Both the position numbers and the translations under genes were made by a program. From Streptomyces stelliscabiei (GTDB lineage Bacteria > Actinomycetota > Actinomycetes > Streptomycetales > Streptomycetaceae), in NCBI RefSeq assembly GCF_014873495.1, contig NZ_JADBGF010000001.1:9796001-9860000 (forward strand): DNA of 64,000 bases. Direction: 5' to 3'. Shown in pieces: positions 1 to 8,258 of this stretch. Within the stretch, counting starts at the first letter, position 1. Every line of letters begins with the position of its first letter. Below the pieces are notes generated by a model. The model was not told the DNA's origin. It saw only the letters and a program-made list of their open reading frames with translations, and did not search any database.

Positions 1-1
1 C

Positions 2-346
2 TGGCCGCTGCGTCTGCGCGACGGCGCGGTCGACGAACTGAGCCTGGGCATCAACCTGCCCTTCGGTGTCGCCGCGCACACGGGCCCGTACCGGGTGCAG
101 GAGATCGATCTGCGTCCCGGTGACCGCCTCGTGCTCTACACCGACGGTGTGCAGGAACGCCAGGCGGCATCGGTCGACCTGCTCGGCCTGCTCCGCAAGA
201 CCGCGACGGAACACCCGCGCGAGGTCGTACGCACGCTGGTCTCCGCCGTCACGAACGCCTGCGGCGGCCAGGTGCGCGACGACGCCACCGTCCTGTGCCT
301 GGACTGGTACGGGCCCGAGGCCGACGACCCGCGGACGAACGCGTGA
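2..346 (+). CDS. SpoIIE/PP2C-type serine phosphatase, C-terminal end (partial)
   Basis: The reading frame is open from the left edge and stops at 344-346; only the last about 114 residues are present. They include GDRLVLYTDGVQER and, near the end, RDDATVLCLD. These are the metal-binding aspartate motifs that close the PP2C/SpoIIE fold (PPM family). Such proteins dephosphorylate serine/threonine, typically on anti-sigma-factor antagonists, and in Streptomyces the domain often follows PAS, GAF or membrane segments that would lie outside this window. The family call is firm; partner and signal cannot be judged. The next gene is on the opposite strand, so this is the end of its transcription unit. 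Confidence 0.85.
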   Translation, partial: WPLRLRDGAVDELSLGINLPFGVAAHTGPYRVQEIDLRPGDRLVLYTDGVQERQAASVDLLGLLRKTATEHPREVVRTLVSAVTNACGGQVRDDATVLCLDWYGPEADDPRTNA

Positions 347-399
347 CCTGGCCGCCGCCGGACTGCCGGGCCCGTGCCGGGATTCGTGTGCCGTGAGAC

Positions 400-585
400 C
401 TACGGAACCCTGAACTCGATCTGGGTGATGGCCGGCCCGTCACCGGTGACCTGGCCTTCACCGATGGTCTCCGTCCAGGAGCCGTCCTGCTGCAGCTTCG
501 CCAGCACGGCGGGGGAGAGGCTGACCGTGATCTGAATGCCGCCCCCGGAGGACGGGGCGCGGTCGATGCGGATGTCTTCGCTCAT
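400..585 (-). CDS. small hypothetical protein
   Basis: A 61-residue acidic protein beginning MSEDIRIDRAPSSGGG and ending in a predicted beta-rich segment (IQITVSLSPAVLAKL). I do not recognise the family. The frame is open further upstream on the minus strand, but the upstream part reads as low-complexity Arg/Ala/Pro sequence, so the ATG at 585 is the most credible start, although no good Shine-Dalgarno sequence precedes it. It is convergent with the phosphatase gene to its left. The coding call rests on amino-acid composition only. Confidence 0.45.
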   Translation of the reverse strand: MSEDIRIDRAPSSGGGIQITVSLSPAVLAKLQQDGSWTETIGEGQVTGDGPAITQIEFRVP

Positions 586-1139
586 GCCGACGAAGCTACC
601 CCCGACGGGTGGGCCGTCATGGGCCGTTGCCGTTTTACCCGAGGTCATGAGGTTACGAGCCGATCGGTCCCTGTCCGGCTGTCGCGCTGCGGCACGGGTG
701 GACCGATCGGGCCTGGCGGCGGCGGACCGCTCCGGGCGAGCGGGACGGGGCGCGGCCGCCGGACCTGTTCGGTGTCGGAGCCGCCCGGAGCCGTCAGCCC
801 GCGTTCGCGTCCAGGCCCGGGCCCGGCGCGCCATCATCGCCTGTTCACGCACCAGTTGGGCGTTGTGCCGACGCAGCGACCAGCGACGCGTGGCGTGGGC
901 GCGGTACCGGCCGGCGAGACCCGCCACGACCGCCGGTGGACAACACGAGCGGCACCGTGCCCGGAGCCGAGCGCCGGGGCGGAGACAGAACCGTCACCGC
1001 CAGGACCACCGCGCTGCCCCGCGCGCTCCAACCGCTCTCCAGTACGTCGAGGAGACCCGCGAGCCCGTAGAGCCCCCACGGCCGACGCGGCCTCCCCGAG
1101 GATCCGGCCCATGCCCTCCGGTCCCGCCGGCCGGGCCTC
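586..1139 (-). pseudogene. possible decayed small membrane protein; otherwise no gene seen
   Basis: No intact gene can be supported in this 554-bp stretch. Read on the minus strand, pieces in successive frames resemble one small membrane protein: a segment around 1010-1085 reads as a hydrophobic stretch (SAVVLAVTVLS), and another around 840-930 reads AGLAGRYRAHATRRWSLRRH followed by LVREQAMMARRAR. Joining them would need one or two frameshifts. This is inference from hydrophobic pattern only; it lies directly downstream of the histidine kinase gene. Confidence 0.25.
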
Positions 1140-2258
1140 TCAGTCCGTGCTGAGGGGGACCCGAAGCCGCACCCGGTAGCCGCCCTCCGGGGCCGGGCCG
1201 GACTCCAGGGTTCCGTGCAGGATGTCGGCGCGTTCCCGCAGGCCCACCAGGCCGTGCTGGGAGCTGGGGAGGGCCAGGGAGGGGCGGGTGGGCGGGGTGT
1301 TGGTGACGGTCACTCCGACGTGGATCCCGTCGTGCCACAGTTCCACGGCGGCGGTGGCCCCGGGGGCGTGTTTCCGGACGTTGGTCAGCGCCTCCTGGAC
1401 GGTGCGGTACAGGGCCCGTTGGGCGGGGGTGCTCACGCCGGGCGGGAGCGCACCCGTCAACTCCGCCTGTATGCCGCTCGATTCGACCAGGGTGTGCAGG
1501 TCGGCGAGAGTGGGCTGGGGGGTCAGCTCCGTGGCGCGGCCGCCGGACGCGCGCAGCAGGGTGACCATGGTGCGCAGTTCGTCCAGCGTGGTGACGCTCA
1601 GCGAACGGATCGTGCGGGCGGCCTCCCTGGAGTCCGTGTCCTTGGTGGAGACCTGGAGGGCACCGGCCTGTATGGCGATGAGGCTGACCTGGTGGGAGAC
1701 CACGTCGTGCATCTCGCGGGCGAGCTGGGCGCGTTCGCGGGCGAGCGCGGCCTGGGCGTGCAGGACCCGCTCGTGCCCCCTGGCCTCCTCGACCTCGGCC
1801 AGCCGGCGTGCCAGATCCCGGTGTGCCTGGACGAGTTGACCGACGAGGACCGGGACGACGGCGGTGGCCAGGTTGTACACGAAGTCGATCAACGTCATGG
1901 CCCGGCCGACCTCGGCGAGCCCGGCCCAGGGCCACGGGGTGGTGCCCGCGACGGCGACCAGGGCGACGCACCCGGCGAGGAGCGGGCGGTTGCGGGAGCG
2001 TTCGGCCAGGGCGTACAGGGCCAGGAGAGGCGCGAGGGCGATTTCCTGGGTGAGTGCTATCGGCAGGGTGAGCAGGAGGACAGCGAGCGGGAACCTGCGC
2101 CGGAGCACCAGCGCCCCGCACCCGAGCATGGCCAGTCCGAGATCGGTCTGCGTACTGTCCCACTCGATCAGCCGTACATCGACGGCGGCCACCACCACGA
2201 GGACGACGTCGACGACCGGCGCCGGCACCCGCTCCCACAGCGCGCGTGCCCGGCTCAT
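1140..2258 (-). CDS. two-component sensor histidine kinase, NarL-type partner (HisKA_3)
   Basis: A 372-residue membrane histidine kinase. Hydrophobic segments fill roughly residues 14-145, followed by a coiled linker and the dimerisation/phosphoacceptor motif REMHDVVSHQ with His184. The ATP-binding N-box (VQEALTNVRKHA) is near 287-298 and a G-box-like GLVGLRERADILHG near 336-349. This is the architecture of the HisKA_3/HATPase_c kinases that phosphorylate NarL/FixJ regulators. Its start codon overlaps the stop of the response regulator gene by four bases (ATGA), so the pair is translated together and they are surely partners. There is no extracellular sensor domain, so the signal is probably sensed in or at the membrane; the stimulus is unknown. 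Confidence 0.93.
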   Translation of the reverse strand: MSRARALWERVPAPVVDVVLVVVAAVDVRLIEWDSTQTDLGLAMLGCGALVLRRRFPLAVLLLTLPIALTQEIALAPLLALYALAERSRNRPLLAGCVALVAVAGTTPWPWAGLAEVGRAMTLIDFVYNLATAVVPVLVGQLVQAHRDLARRLAEVEEARGHERVLHAQAALARERAQLAREMHDVVSHQVSLIAIQAGALQVSTKDTDSREAARTIRSLSVTTLDELRTMVTLLRASGGRATELTPQPTLADLHTLVESSGIQAELTGALPPGVSTPAQRALYRTVQEALTNVRKHAPGATAAVELWHDGIHVGVTVTNTPPTRPSLALPSSQHGLVGLRERADILHGTLESGPAPEGGYRVRLRVPLSTD

Positions 2259-2926
2259 CGTCCGGTCCCCGGCCGCCGGCCCTCGTCCAGGAGTCCGGCG
2301 CGCTGAGCCAGCAGCGCTGCCTGCACGCGGCTCGTCACCCGCAGCTTCGTGAGGATCGCGCTGACATGGTCCTTGACCGTGCCGGCACCGAGGTGGATGC
2401 GCGCCCCGATGTCGGCGTTGGACAACCCCTCCGCCACCAGCCGGAGCACATCGCGTTCGCGGACGGTGAGCAGCCGGACGCGGGCGGCGTCCTCGTCGAC
2501 GGCCGTCCCGCTGCCGGGATGGCTGTGCAGCAGCGTCCGGGACGCCTTGGGGGACAGCACCACGCCGCCCGCGGCCAGGGTGCGTACCAGCTGGGCCAGT
2601 TGGTCGGGTTCGGTGTCCTTGAGCAGGAAACCGGCCGCGCCCGAGTGCAGCGCGGTGAGGATGTACTCGTCGGCGTCGAAGGTCGTCAGCATCGCCACGA
2701 CCGGAGCGTCCGGCCTCGTCCGCAGCTCACGCAGCACGGTGAGCCCGTCGACGTCCGGCATCCGGATGTCCAGCAGCACCACGTCGGGCCGCTCCCGCCG
2801 CACGGTCGCCACGGCCTCGCCGCCGCTCGCGGTCGCGACGACCTCGATGTCCTCGGACGCGCCCAGGATCAGCCCGAAACCCGACCGGACCAGAGCCTCG
2901 TCGTCCACCACCACAACCCGGATCAC
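2255..2926 (-). CDS. response regulator, NarL/FixJ family (REC-LuxR HTH)
   Basis: A 223-residue regulator. The receiver domain covers about residues 1-120 with the acidic pair DDE at 8-10 and the phosphoacceptor Asp53 in LLDIRMPD. A LuxR-type helix-turn-helix follows (LTVRERDVLRLVAEGLSNAD). It is the first gene of a two-gene operon with the histidine kinase, coupled by a four-base overlap. The control region is the 160 bp shared with the divergent small kinase gene at 3087. The target genes are not evident. Confidence 0.94.
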   Translation of the reverse strand: MIRVVVVDDEALVRSGFGLILGASEDIEVVATASGGEAVATVRRERPDVVLLDIRMPDVDGLTVLRELRTRPDAPVVAMLTTFDADEYILTALHSGAAGFLLKDTEPDQLAQLVRTLAAGGVVLSPKASRTLLHSHPGSGTAVDEDAARVRLLTVRERDVLRLVAEGLSNADIGARIHLGAGTVKDHVSAILTKLRVTSRVQAALLAQRAGLLDEGRRPGTGR

Positions 2927-3086
2927 GCGCGCTCACTCTCACCGTCGTCCCTGCCGCCCCACCGTGCCGACACGACCCTAGAGCCCCGAACAGCTCTGGT
3001 CGCGCACGGAGCCGCAGGTCCAGCCACCCGGCGGGGTATCGCCCACCGATCGGCAGAGGCGATCGGCAGGGGCGGAGATCGCTAAA

Positions 3087-3632
3087 GTGCTCACCGTGAA
3101 GGTGGGCACCGAACGAACCCGGCTGATCGTGCTGCGCGGCAACAGCGCCTCGGGAAAGTCGTCCGTCGCGGACGGGCTGCGCGAGAGGTTCGGCCGGGGT
3201 CTGGCCCTGGTCGGTCAGGACAACCTCCGCCGCACCGTGCTCCGCGAGCACGACCGGCCGGGAGCGGCGAACATCGGCCTGATCGACCTGACAGCCCGCT
3301 ACGCGCTCGACGCCGAGTATCACGTCGTGGTCGAGGGCATCCTGTACGCCGACCGATACGGCGACATGCTCGCCCGGCTTCGCGCCGACCACCGCGGCCC
3401 GACCCACGCCTACTACCTGGACGTGCCGTTCGCCGAAACCGTCGCCCGCCACGCCACCAAGCCGATCGCCGACGAGATCGACGAGAGGAGCCTGCGCGAC
3501 TGGTACCGGCCCCGTGATCTGCTGCCCGACGGCAGCGAGACCGTCATCGGCGCCCACAGCGCCCTGCACGAGACCGTCGACCGCGTCCTGCGCGACACCG
3601 GCCTGGCCCACCTGCCGCCACGGGACCTCTGA
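3087..3632 (+). CDS. P-loop small-molecule kinase (AAA/zeta-toxin-like ATPase fold)
   Basis: A 181-residue protein with a Walker A motif (GNSASGKSS, residues 18-26) close to the N-terminus, and a Tyr/Asp-rich segment AYYLDVPFAET as expected for small nucleotide or sugar kinases. The start is a GTG at 3087 with GGAG about nine bases upstream. The family (AAA_33-like kinases) phosphorylates small molecules or tRNA-like substrates in different members, and nothing here fixes the substrate. It is divergent from the two-component system and alone in its unit. Confidence 0.8.
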   Translation: MLTVKVGTERTRLIVLRGNSASGKSSVADGLRERFGRGLALVGQDNLRRTVLREHDRPGAANIGLIDLTARYALDAEYHVVVEGILYADRYGDMLARLRADHRGPTHAYYLDVPFAETVARHATKPIADEIDERSLRDWYRPRDLLPDGSETVIGAHSALHETVDRVLRDTGLAHLPPRDL

Positions 3633-3832
3633 CCTGCGGGACGGACCACAGGTCCGCGTGGGAGGAGCAGCGGACGCCGACGTCGGACGACGTCTACCGC
3701 GCGCTGCGTGCCGCCCTCCGAACGCCCGGGAGACCGAATGCGGTCCTACCGCAGCGCCGACCACGCCAGGCGTCGGCCGACCATGTCCCGTCGGCATCGC
3801 CGAAGGCCTCGGACGCACCGCGTTCTGCGGCC

Positions 3833-3863
3833 TTGACCTCAAGTCCGCTTGAGGTCGCAGAGT
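3833..3863 (+). promoter_or_regulatory. SoxR/MerR-type promoter with inverted repeat in a 19-bp spacer
   Basis: A -35 TTGACC (3833-3838) and a -10 CAGAGT (3858-3863) are separated by 19 bp, the long spacing typical of MerR-family-activated promoters. The spacer region holds a perfect inverted repeat, GACCTCAAG (3835-3843) and CTTGAGGTC (3848-3856), which closely fits the known SoxR box (CCTCAAG..CTTGAGG). The ATG at 3871 is eight bases after the -10, so the transcript is probably leaderless. Confidence 0.7.
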
Positions 3864-3870
3864 GATCCGC

Positions 3871-4278
3871 ATGAACACCGAAACCGCGGAACTCTCAGAC
3901 ATCAAGGCCATCGAAGAGGTCGTGGCCACCGTCGAACGTACCCAGCGCGCGAAGGACGCCGAGGGCTTCCTCGCGCTCTTTCACCCCGAGGCCCTGTGGA
4001 CGACCGGCCACGGCAAGGTCCTGATCGGCTTCGAGGCCATCGCCGAGTTCACCCGCGCCGTGCTGCCGACTGCCGACTGGGACGGCGCGGTCACCTACGA
4101 GGCGGTGCACATCCAGTTCCTGCGCCCCGACGTGGCGGCCGTCAAGGTCCGGCAGGTCTACCACTCGGCGAAGGGGGACACGGAGGGCGCCCCGCTCTAC
4201 GTCATGACCAGGCAGACTGACGGAACCTGGCTGCTGCACGCCTGCCAGAACACCGAAGTCCGCTTCGAGCAGGCCTAG
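3871..4278 (+). CDS. SgcJ/EcaC (SnoaL-like) family protein
   Basis: A 135-residue single-domain protein of the NTF2/SnoaL-like fold: an N-terminal helix (DIKAIEEVVATVERTQRAKD), then FLALFHPEALWTTGHGKVLIG, and the closing strand WLLHACQNTEVRF. The SgcJ/EcaC family is small and its biochemical role is not settled. The start is placed at ATG 3871 because an in-frame GTG at 3862 lies inside the -10 element of the promoter described just upstream. Regulation by a SoxR-like redox-sensing activator is therefore likely, although no soxR gene is in the window. Confidence 0.8.
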   Translation: MNTETAELSDIKAIEEVVATVERTQRAKDAEGFLALFHPEALWTTGHGKVLIGFEAIAEFTRAVLPTADWDGAVTYEAVHIQFLRPDVAAVKVRQVYHSAKGDTEGAPLYVMTRQTDGTWLLHACQNTEVRFEQA

Positions 4279-4307
4279 TCGGGCCGGTCGGGCGCTCGCG
4301 AAGCGGA

Positions 4308-4601
4308 TCACACGTCTTCTCCGGGCTGCTTCGCATCCTCGTCGTCACCCGATGACTTCGGCGGACGCCCCCGGCGGGGGAGCGGCCCCGCCGCACCGGG
4401 CAGCCGTCCGGCATCGGACAACGCCCTGCGCAGCAGGAACTCGATCTGCGCGTTGGTGGACCGCAGTTCGTCTCCGGCCCACCGGGCCAGCGCGTCATGG
4501 ACCAGCGGGTCGAGCCGCAACAGCACCTGCTTGCGCTGTGCGGCCGACCGCTTCGGGGCCTGGCCGTCACCCGGCCCACCCTCGGGGGAAGGGGGCGTCA
4601 C
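4308..4601 (-). CDS. ribbon-helix-helix (Arc/CopG-like) DNA-binding protein
   Basis: A 97-residue protein with a central RHH-like segment: a strand (KQVLLRLDP), helix one (LVHDALARWAGDEL) and helix two (NAQIEFLLRRAL), flanked by charged, disordered tails. The GTG start at 4601 overlaps the stop of the SPFH gene by four bases, so it is the second gene of a coupled pair. By analogy with RHH regulators it may repress its own operon; a perfect 12-bp palindrome upstream of the SPFH gene (5666-5677) is the obvious operator candidate. It is also possible that it is an antitoxin-like protein, but no toxin is adjacent. Confidence 0.75.
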   Translation of the reverse strand: MTPPSPEGGPGDGQAPKRSAAQRKQVLLRLDPLVHDALARWAGDELRSTNAQIEFLLRRALSDAGRLPGAAGPLPRRGRPPKSSGDDEDAKQPGEDV

Positions 4602-5545
4602 TGGTAGAGCGACCCGGTGTTGAGCACGGGCTGCGCGGCCCGGTCCCCGCACAGCACCACCATCAGGTTCGACACCATCGCGGCCTTCCGCTCCGAGTCG
4701 AGTTCGACGATGCCCTGTTCGGCGATCCGGGCGAGCGCGGCCTCGACCATGCCGACCGCCCCGTCGACGATCTGCCGCCGGGCCGCCACGACGGCACCGG
4801 CCTGTTGCCGCTGCAGCATCGCCGAGGCGATCTCGGGTGCGTACGCGAGGTGGGTGAAGCGGGACTCGATGATCTGTACCCCCGCAGCCTCCACCCGTGC
4901 GTGGAGCTCGACGGCGAGCTTCTCGGTGATCTCCTCCGCGTTGCCGCGCAGCGAGAGACCCTCCTCGTCGTGCGCGTCGTAGGGGTACTCGATGGCGATG
5001 TGCCGTACGGCCGCCTCGGTCTGGGTCGAGACGAACTCCAGGAAGTCGTCCACCTCGAAGGACGCCTGCGCGGTGTCCTCGACCTTCCAGACCACGACCG
5101 CGGCGAGTTCGATCGGGTTGCCATAGGCGTCGTTCACCTTGAGGACTGCGGTCTCGTGGTTGCGGACCCGTGTCGAGATCTTGACCCGGGACGTGAACGG
5201 GTTGACCCAGCGCAGGCCGTCGGTGCGGATCGTCCCCCGGTAGCGTCCGAACAGCTGGACGACGCGGGCTTCGCCCGGGGCCACCGTGTTGAGGCCGCAC
5301 ATGGCCAGGAACGCGGCGAGGCCCAGCAGAATGCCGCCGACGATCAGCGCCGCCTTCGCGCCGGACGCGGTGGTCACCGCTCCGAGCACCACGAGGCCGA
5401 CGCCGGCGGCCAGGCCCACCAGTCCGAGCAGCAGCGCGAGCCCGCCGCCGATGGAGCGGGCGGCGAACTCGCGCACGCGCGGCGCTGGCATGTCGGGGAG
5501 GTCGACTGCGTCCGGTGCGTCCGGCGTGCGGTCCTGTGTGCTCAT
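4598..5545 (-). CDS. SPFH/band-7 domain membrane protein
   Basis: A 315-residue protein. Two hydrophobic segments near the N-terminus (about residues 28-50 and 55-80) are followed by an SPFH domain containing VAPGEARVVQLFGRYRGTI, TRVRNHETAVLKVNDAYGNP and the long C-terminal helix (SAMLQRQQAGAVVAARRQIV). SPFH proteins form oligomeric scaffolds in membrane microdomains. ATG 5545 was chosen because GGGGAG sits eight bases upstream; the frame is open further but without a comparable site. It is transcribed first, with the RHH gene overlapping its end. Confidence 0.9.
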   Translation of the reverse strand: MSTQDRTPDAPDAVDLPDMPAPRVREFAARSIGGGLALLLGLVGLAAGVGLVVLGAVTTASGAKAALIVGGILLGLAAFLAMCGLNTVAPGEARVVQLFGRYRGTIRTDGLRWVNPFTSRVKISTRVRNHETAVLKVNDAYGNPIELAAVVVWKVEDTAQASFEVDDFLEFVSTQTEAAVRHIAIEYPYDAHDEEGLSLRGNAEEITEKLAVELHARVEAAGVQIIESRFTHLAYAPEIASAMLQRQQAGAVVAARRQIVDGAVGMVEAALARIAEQGIVELDSERKAAMVSNLMVVLCGDRAAQPVLNTGSLYQ

Positions 5546-5665
5546 GGTGTGCTCCCCGATGCGAGTGGCCTGAGTGGTGGGCGAGGGGCGTTTCCGGTGG
5601 GTCCGCCCCCGGGGATCTGTTCCCGGGTTCGTTCCCGACGGGTCGCCGGCCTCGCCATCTAGCAT

Positions 5666-5677
5666 AGTGATATCACT
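5666..5677. promoter_or_regulatory. perfect 12-bp palindrome, candidate operator of the SPFH-RHH operon
   Basis: AGTGATATCACT is a perfect palindrome in an otherwise very GC-rich context and lies in an AT-rich patch 120 bp upstream of the SPFH start. Size and position suit an RHH dimer-of-dimers or another repressor. It sits between two divergent units and could affect both. No experimental support is visible. Confidence 0.5.
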
Positions 5678-5727
5678 TTATTCGTCGAAGTGAAAGCGGT
5701 GGAGCGGCGGCCCTGTGCGCAACTACC

Positions 5728-6162
5728 GTGCTTCCGGGCCGAGTCGTCCGCGAAAGGACGTGCCGTTGTACACCGTGTGAGACCCCCCGAGCGCTGCTGG
5801 AGCGGATGCCTGTGCGCTCCGTACGGCCTGAACTGCTGGACCGGCTGCATGCCAACGACCATGGCCTGACAGCGGAGTTGCTCCAGGACCCGGTCGTGCG
5901 GCGCCGCAATCGCGTCGCCCTGGACTGGGACGACGCCTGGCGGCTGGACACCGGCGGGGTCGATCACCTGGACCGCGAGGCGATCGACGTCGCCGTCCGC
6001 TTCGCGGCGCGGATTCCGGTCCGGCCGGTGCGACTGATCGCCGAAGGATGCGGTCTTTCGCGGGCCGAGGTCGAAAGGCTGGTCACGGAGGGGAAGGCCG
6101 TCTCGACGGTACGGCTGAGCGGCAAGCTCTCCGGCGATTTCACCTTCACGCTCAAACGCTGA
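5728..6162 (+). CDS. DUF1062 family protein, N-terminally shortened
   Basis: The C-terminal three quarters resemble the DUF1062 family as I recall it: VRSVRPELLDRLH, VVRRRNRVALDWDDAWRLDT, then FAARIPVRPVRLIAEG and the ending LSGDFTFTLKR. Full members are about 200 residues and start with a zinc-ribbon-like half with paired CxxC motifs. Here only a remnant CTPC near residue 14-17 is left, in an atypical N-terminus beginning at a GTG. The gene may therefore be a 5'-truncated relic rather than functional. Function of the family is unknown. Confidence 0.55.
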   Translation: MLPGRVVRERTCRCTPCETPRALLERMPVRSVRPELLDRLHANDHGLTAELLQDPVVRRRNRVALDWDDAWRLDTGGVDHLDREAIDVAVRFAARIPVRPVRLIAEGCGLSRAEVERLVTEGKAVSTVRLSGKLSGDFTFTLKR

Positions 6163-6244
6163 GCCCCCGGACCACGGGCCTGTACCGGACGAGGGGCCTG
6201 CCCGGCGGGAGCCGCCGGACAGGCCCCGTCGCGGATGCCGTCGG

Positions 6245-7411
6245 CTACTGCTCACCCAGCCCGACGGCGCGTTGGTCCACCTCGGTGTCCGAGCGGGCCG
6301 CGCCGGTGAACCGGGTGGGCCGGAAGGCCCCGAGGAGGTCCTGTTCCAGGTCGGTGGTGATCTCGGCCGCGGCCAGGCGCCCCAGAATCGGCGCCAGGGT
6401 CACCCCGCTGTGCGTGACGAGACAGTAGACGCGGGACCGCGCGGAGGCGTAGCCGGCGATGGTGTGGCCGTCCGCGGGCAGCGACCGGATGCCGACGCGC
6501 AGATCGATCCTCGGTGTGACGGCGGGGTCGGGCAGCACCGCGCGGAACCGTCGCGCGAGAGCGTCGGCGATGTCACCGTCGGCGGACGGAGGGTCCGCCG
6601 GATCGACGTCGGCGTTGAGATCGAGGGCCTGGAGGACGGTGTGCCCGTCAGCGGCGGGGCGGAGGTTGAGCCCGGGGCTGTGGACCACACACCGCAGGTC
6701 GAGCCGCGGGTGCCGGGCGTATCCGAGCAGGCCGACGGTCTGCGCCCCGCGACCGGTGTCCGTCACCATGGGAACGTCGATCCCGGCCCGTGCGGCGAGC
6801 CGTCGCGTCCAGCGGCCTGCCGCCAGGACGACGCGGTCGCCCGTGTGGACCCGGCCTCCGGCCAGGGTGACGGTGACTCCGTCCGGCCTGTCGTCGATGG
6901 TCTCGACCTCGCCGGTCAGGTACGTGGCGCCGTGCCGGACGGCATCCGCCAGCAGGGTCCGGACGAAGAGGTCCGGCAGGACGTATCCCTCGCCGGGGAA
7001 GTGCGCGAGTGCGGTGATGGCCGCCGGAACACTCAGGTCGCCCGCTATCCGGACGGCCTCGTCGGCCGTGACCCACTCCGCGGCGTAGCCGAGGGACCGC
7101 AGCCGTGCCACGTTGTCGGCGAGTCGCCGCTCGTTCGCGGCGTCCGCCCACTGCAGGGCCCCGCTGGGGAAGTAGGACGGCGCGCCGCGCAGTCGCCCGG
7201 CGAGCCTGGCATGTTCCTCCATCCCCGCGAGGTTCAGCCGGTGGTAGGCCGGATCGGGCTTCCGGCTGGAGTTGGTCCAGGCGAAGGTGGTCGCGGACGT
7301 GCCGGTGCCCGCGCCCCGCCGATCGAGCAGGAGAACGTCTTCGCCGGCGACGGCGAGATGCCTCGCGACACTCACGCCCAGGACGCCGGCGCCGATGATG
7401 ATGACCTTCAT
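6245..7411 (-). CDS. FAD-dependent amine/amino-acid oxidoreductase (DAO family)
   Basis: A 388-residue protein starting with the dinucleotide-binding motif IIIGAGVLGVSVARHLA, followed by the FAD-binding acidic end LLLDRRG at about 27-33. The middle holds YVLPDLFVRTLL and the typical second FAD contact VVLAAGRWTRRL; the C-terminus has RVYCLVTHSGVTLAP. This is the D-amino acid oxidase/glycine oxidase fold, which oxidises primary or secondary amines; the substrate cannot be read from sequence. AAGGAGA precedes the ATG. It lies downstream of a GntR regulator on the same strand (72 bp gap), so the regulator probably controls it. Confidence 0.88.
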   Translation of the reverse strand: MKVIIIGAGVLGVSVARHLAVAGEDVLLLDRRGAGTGTSATTFAWTNSSRKPDPAYHRLNLAGMEEHARLAGRLRGAPSYFPSGALQWADAANERRLADNVARLRSLGYAAEWVTADEAVRIAGDLSVPAAITALAHFPGEGYVLPDLFVRTLLADAVRHGATYLTGEVETIDDRPDGVTVTLAGGRVHTGDRVVLAAGRWTRRLAARAGIDVPMVTDTGRGAQTVGLLGYARHPRLDLRCVVHSPGLNLRPAADGHTVLQALDLNADVDPADPPSADGDIADALARRFRAVLPDPAVTPRIDLRVGIRSLPADGHTIAGYASARSRVYCLVTHSGVTLAPILGRLAAAEITTDLEQDLLGAFRPTRFTGAARSDTEVDQRAVGLGEQ

Positions 7412-7439
7412 TGTCTGCGTATCTCCTTTCCGGGAACGA

Positions 7440-7488
7440 CACGCTGCTCACGGACGGCACGCTGCTCACGGACGGCACGCCGCTCACA
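7440..7488. repeat. 18-bp tandem direct repeat, 2.6 copies
   Basis: Two identical 18-bp units (CACGCTGCTCACGGACGG at 7440-7457 and 7458-7475) are followed by a partial third. They lie between the oxidoreductase start and the GntR stop and slightly overlap the last codon of the GntR gene. They may be simple slippage. Confidence 0.8.
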
Positions 7489-8197
7489 TGGCCGGGACCG
7501 GAAGCTCCAGGAAGAACTCGGCGGTTCCCGGACGGACCAGGGTCGTGACCACCTCGACGGTGCTCCCGTCATCGGTCCGCAACTCCCTGCGCCTCATCAG
7601 CGCGGGCGTACCGATCTCGCTGTCCAGCAGTGCGGCGTCGTGCTCGTCGAGGGTCACCGGGTCGAGGTAGAGCCGGATCGTGTCGACCGGAACGCCTCCG
7701 CGCCGCAGATACGGCAGGGTGACCAGGTGTTCGAGGTTCTCGCTCAGCAGGTCGGGGGCGGCGGCGAACAGCACGACATGCCGCTCGACCGACTGCGGCT
7801 TCTCGTGAACGTCGAGTTTGCGGCGGACCAGCTCCACCACGGCGGTGTCCGCGGCGGCGCCGGGGAGGCGCAGGACGGCGTCGGCGGCCCTGACGACCCG
7901 CGCGGAGACGACGTCGTGTCTGCCCGGGGTGCCCTTGGCGGCCGTCGCGGGGGTGACGAAGTTCAGCAGGTTGATCTGCCGCGTGACGTCGGCGACGAAC
8001 GTGCCGTGGCGGCGTCGGCGGATCGCCAGCCCCGCCTCCGCCAGGTCGTTGAGGACGCGCTGGGCCGTGGCGCGGCTGACGCCGTACCGGGTGCTGAGGT
8101 CCTTCTCGGTCGGCAGCCGCGCGCCGGGGGGCAGCTCCCCGGCGCGGATCCCGGCTTCGATCTCCCGCCTGATGCGTACGTACAACGGTGCGGTCAT
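7484..8197 (-). CDS. GntR family transcriptional regulator, HutC/UTRA type
   Basis: A 237-residue regulator. The N-terminal winged helix covers about residues 5-70 (YVRIRREIEAGIRAGELPPG, LPTEKDLSTRYGVSRATAQR). The C-terminal UTRA effector domain follows, with the characteristic VERHVVLFAA and an ending pair of strands. GntR/UTRA proteins are usually repressors released by a small metabolite. It precedes the DAO-family oxidoreductase gene, so the ligand may be that enzyme's amine substrate. An 18-bp perfect palindrome 62-79 bp upstream of the start is the likely operator. Confidence 0.92.
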   Translation of the reverse strand: MTAPLYVRIRREIEAGIRAGELPPGARLPTEKDLSTRYGVSRATAQRVLNDLAEAGLAIRRRRHGTFVADVTRQINLLNFVTPATAAKGTPGRHDVVSARVVRAADAVLRLPGAAADTAVVELVRRKLDVHEKPQSVERHVVLFAAAPDLLSENLEHLVTLPYLRRGGVPVDTIRLYLDPVTLDEHDAALLDSEIGTPALMRRRELRTDDGSTVEVVTTLVRPGTAEFFLELPVPAM

Positions 8198-8258
8198 AGG
8201 GGGTCCGTGAGGTCGCGAGGCAGGGCAGTGTGGCGTGCCATTAGACCGTACAATTCTT

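Noticed and set aside
3862..3870. GTG 3862 as start of the SgcJ-like gene
   Set aside because: It lies within the -10 hexamer of the SoxR-type promoter, so it would not be on the transcript.
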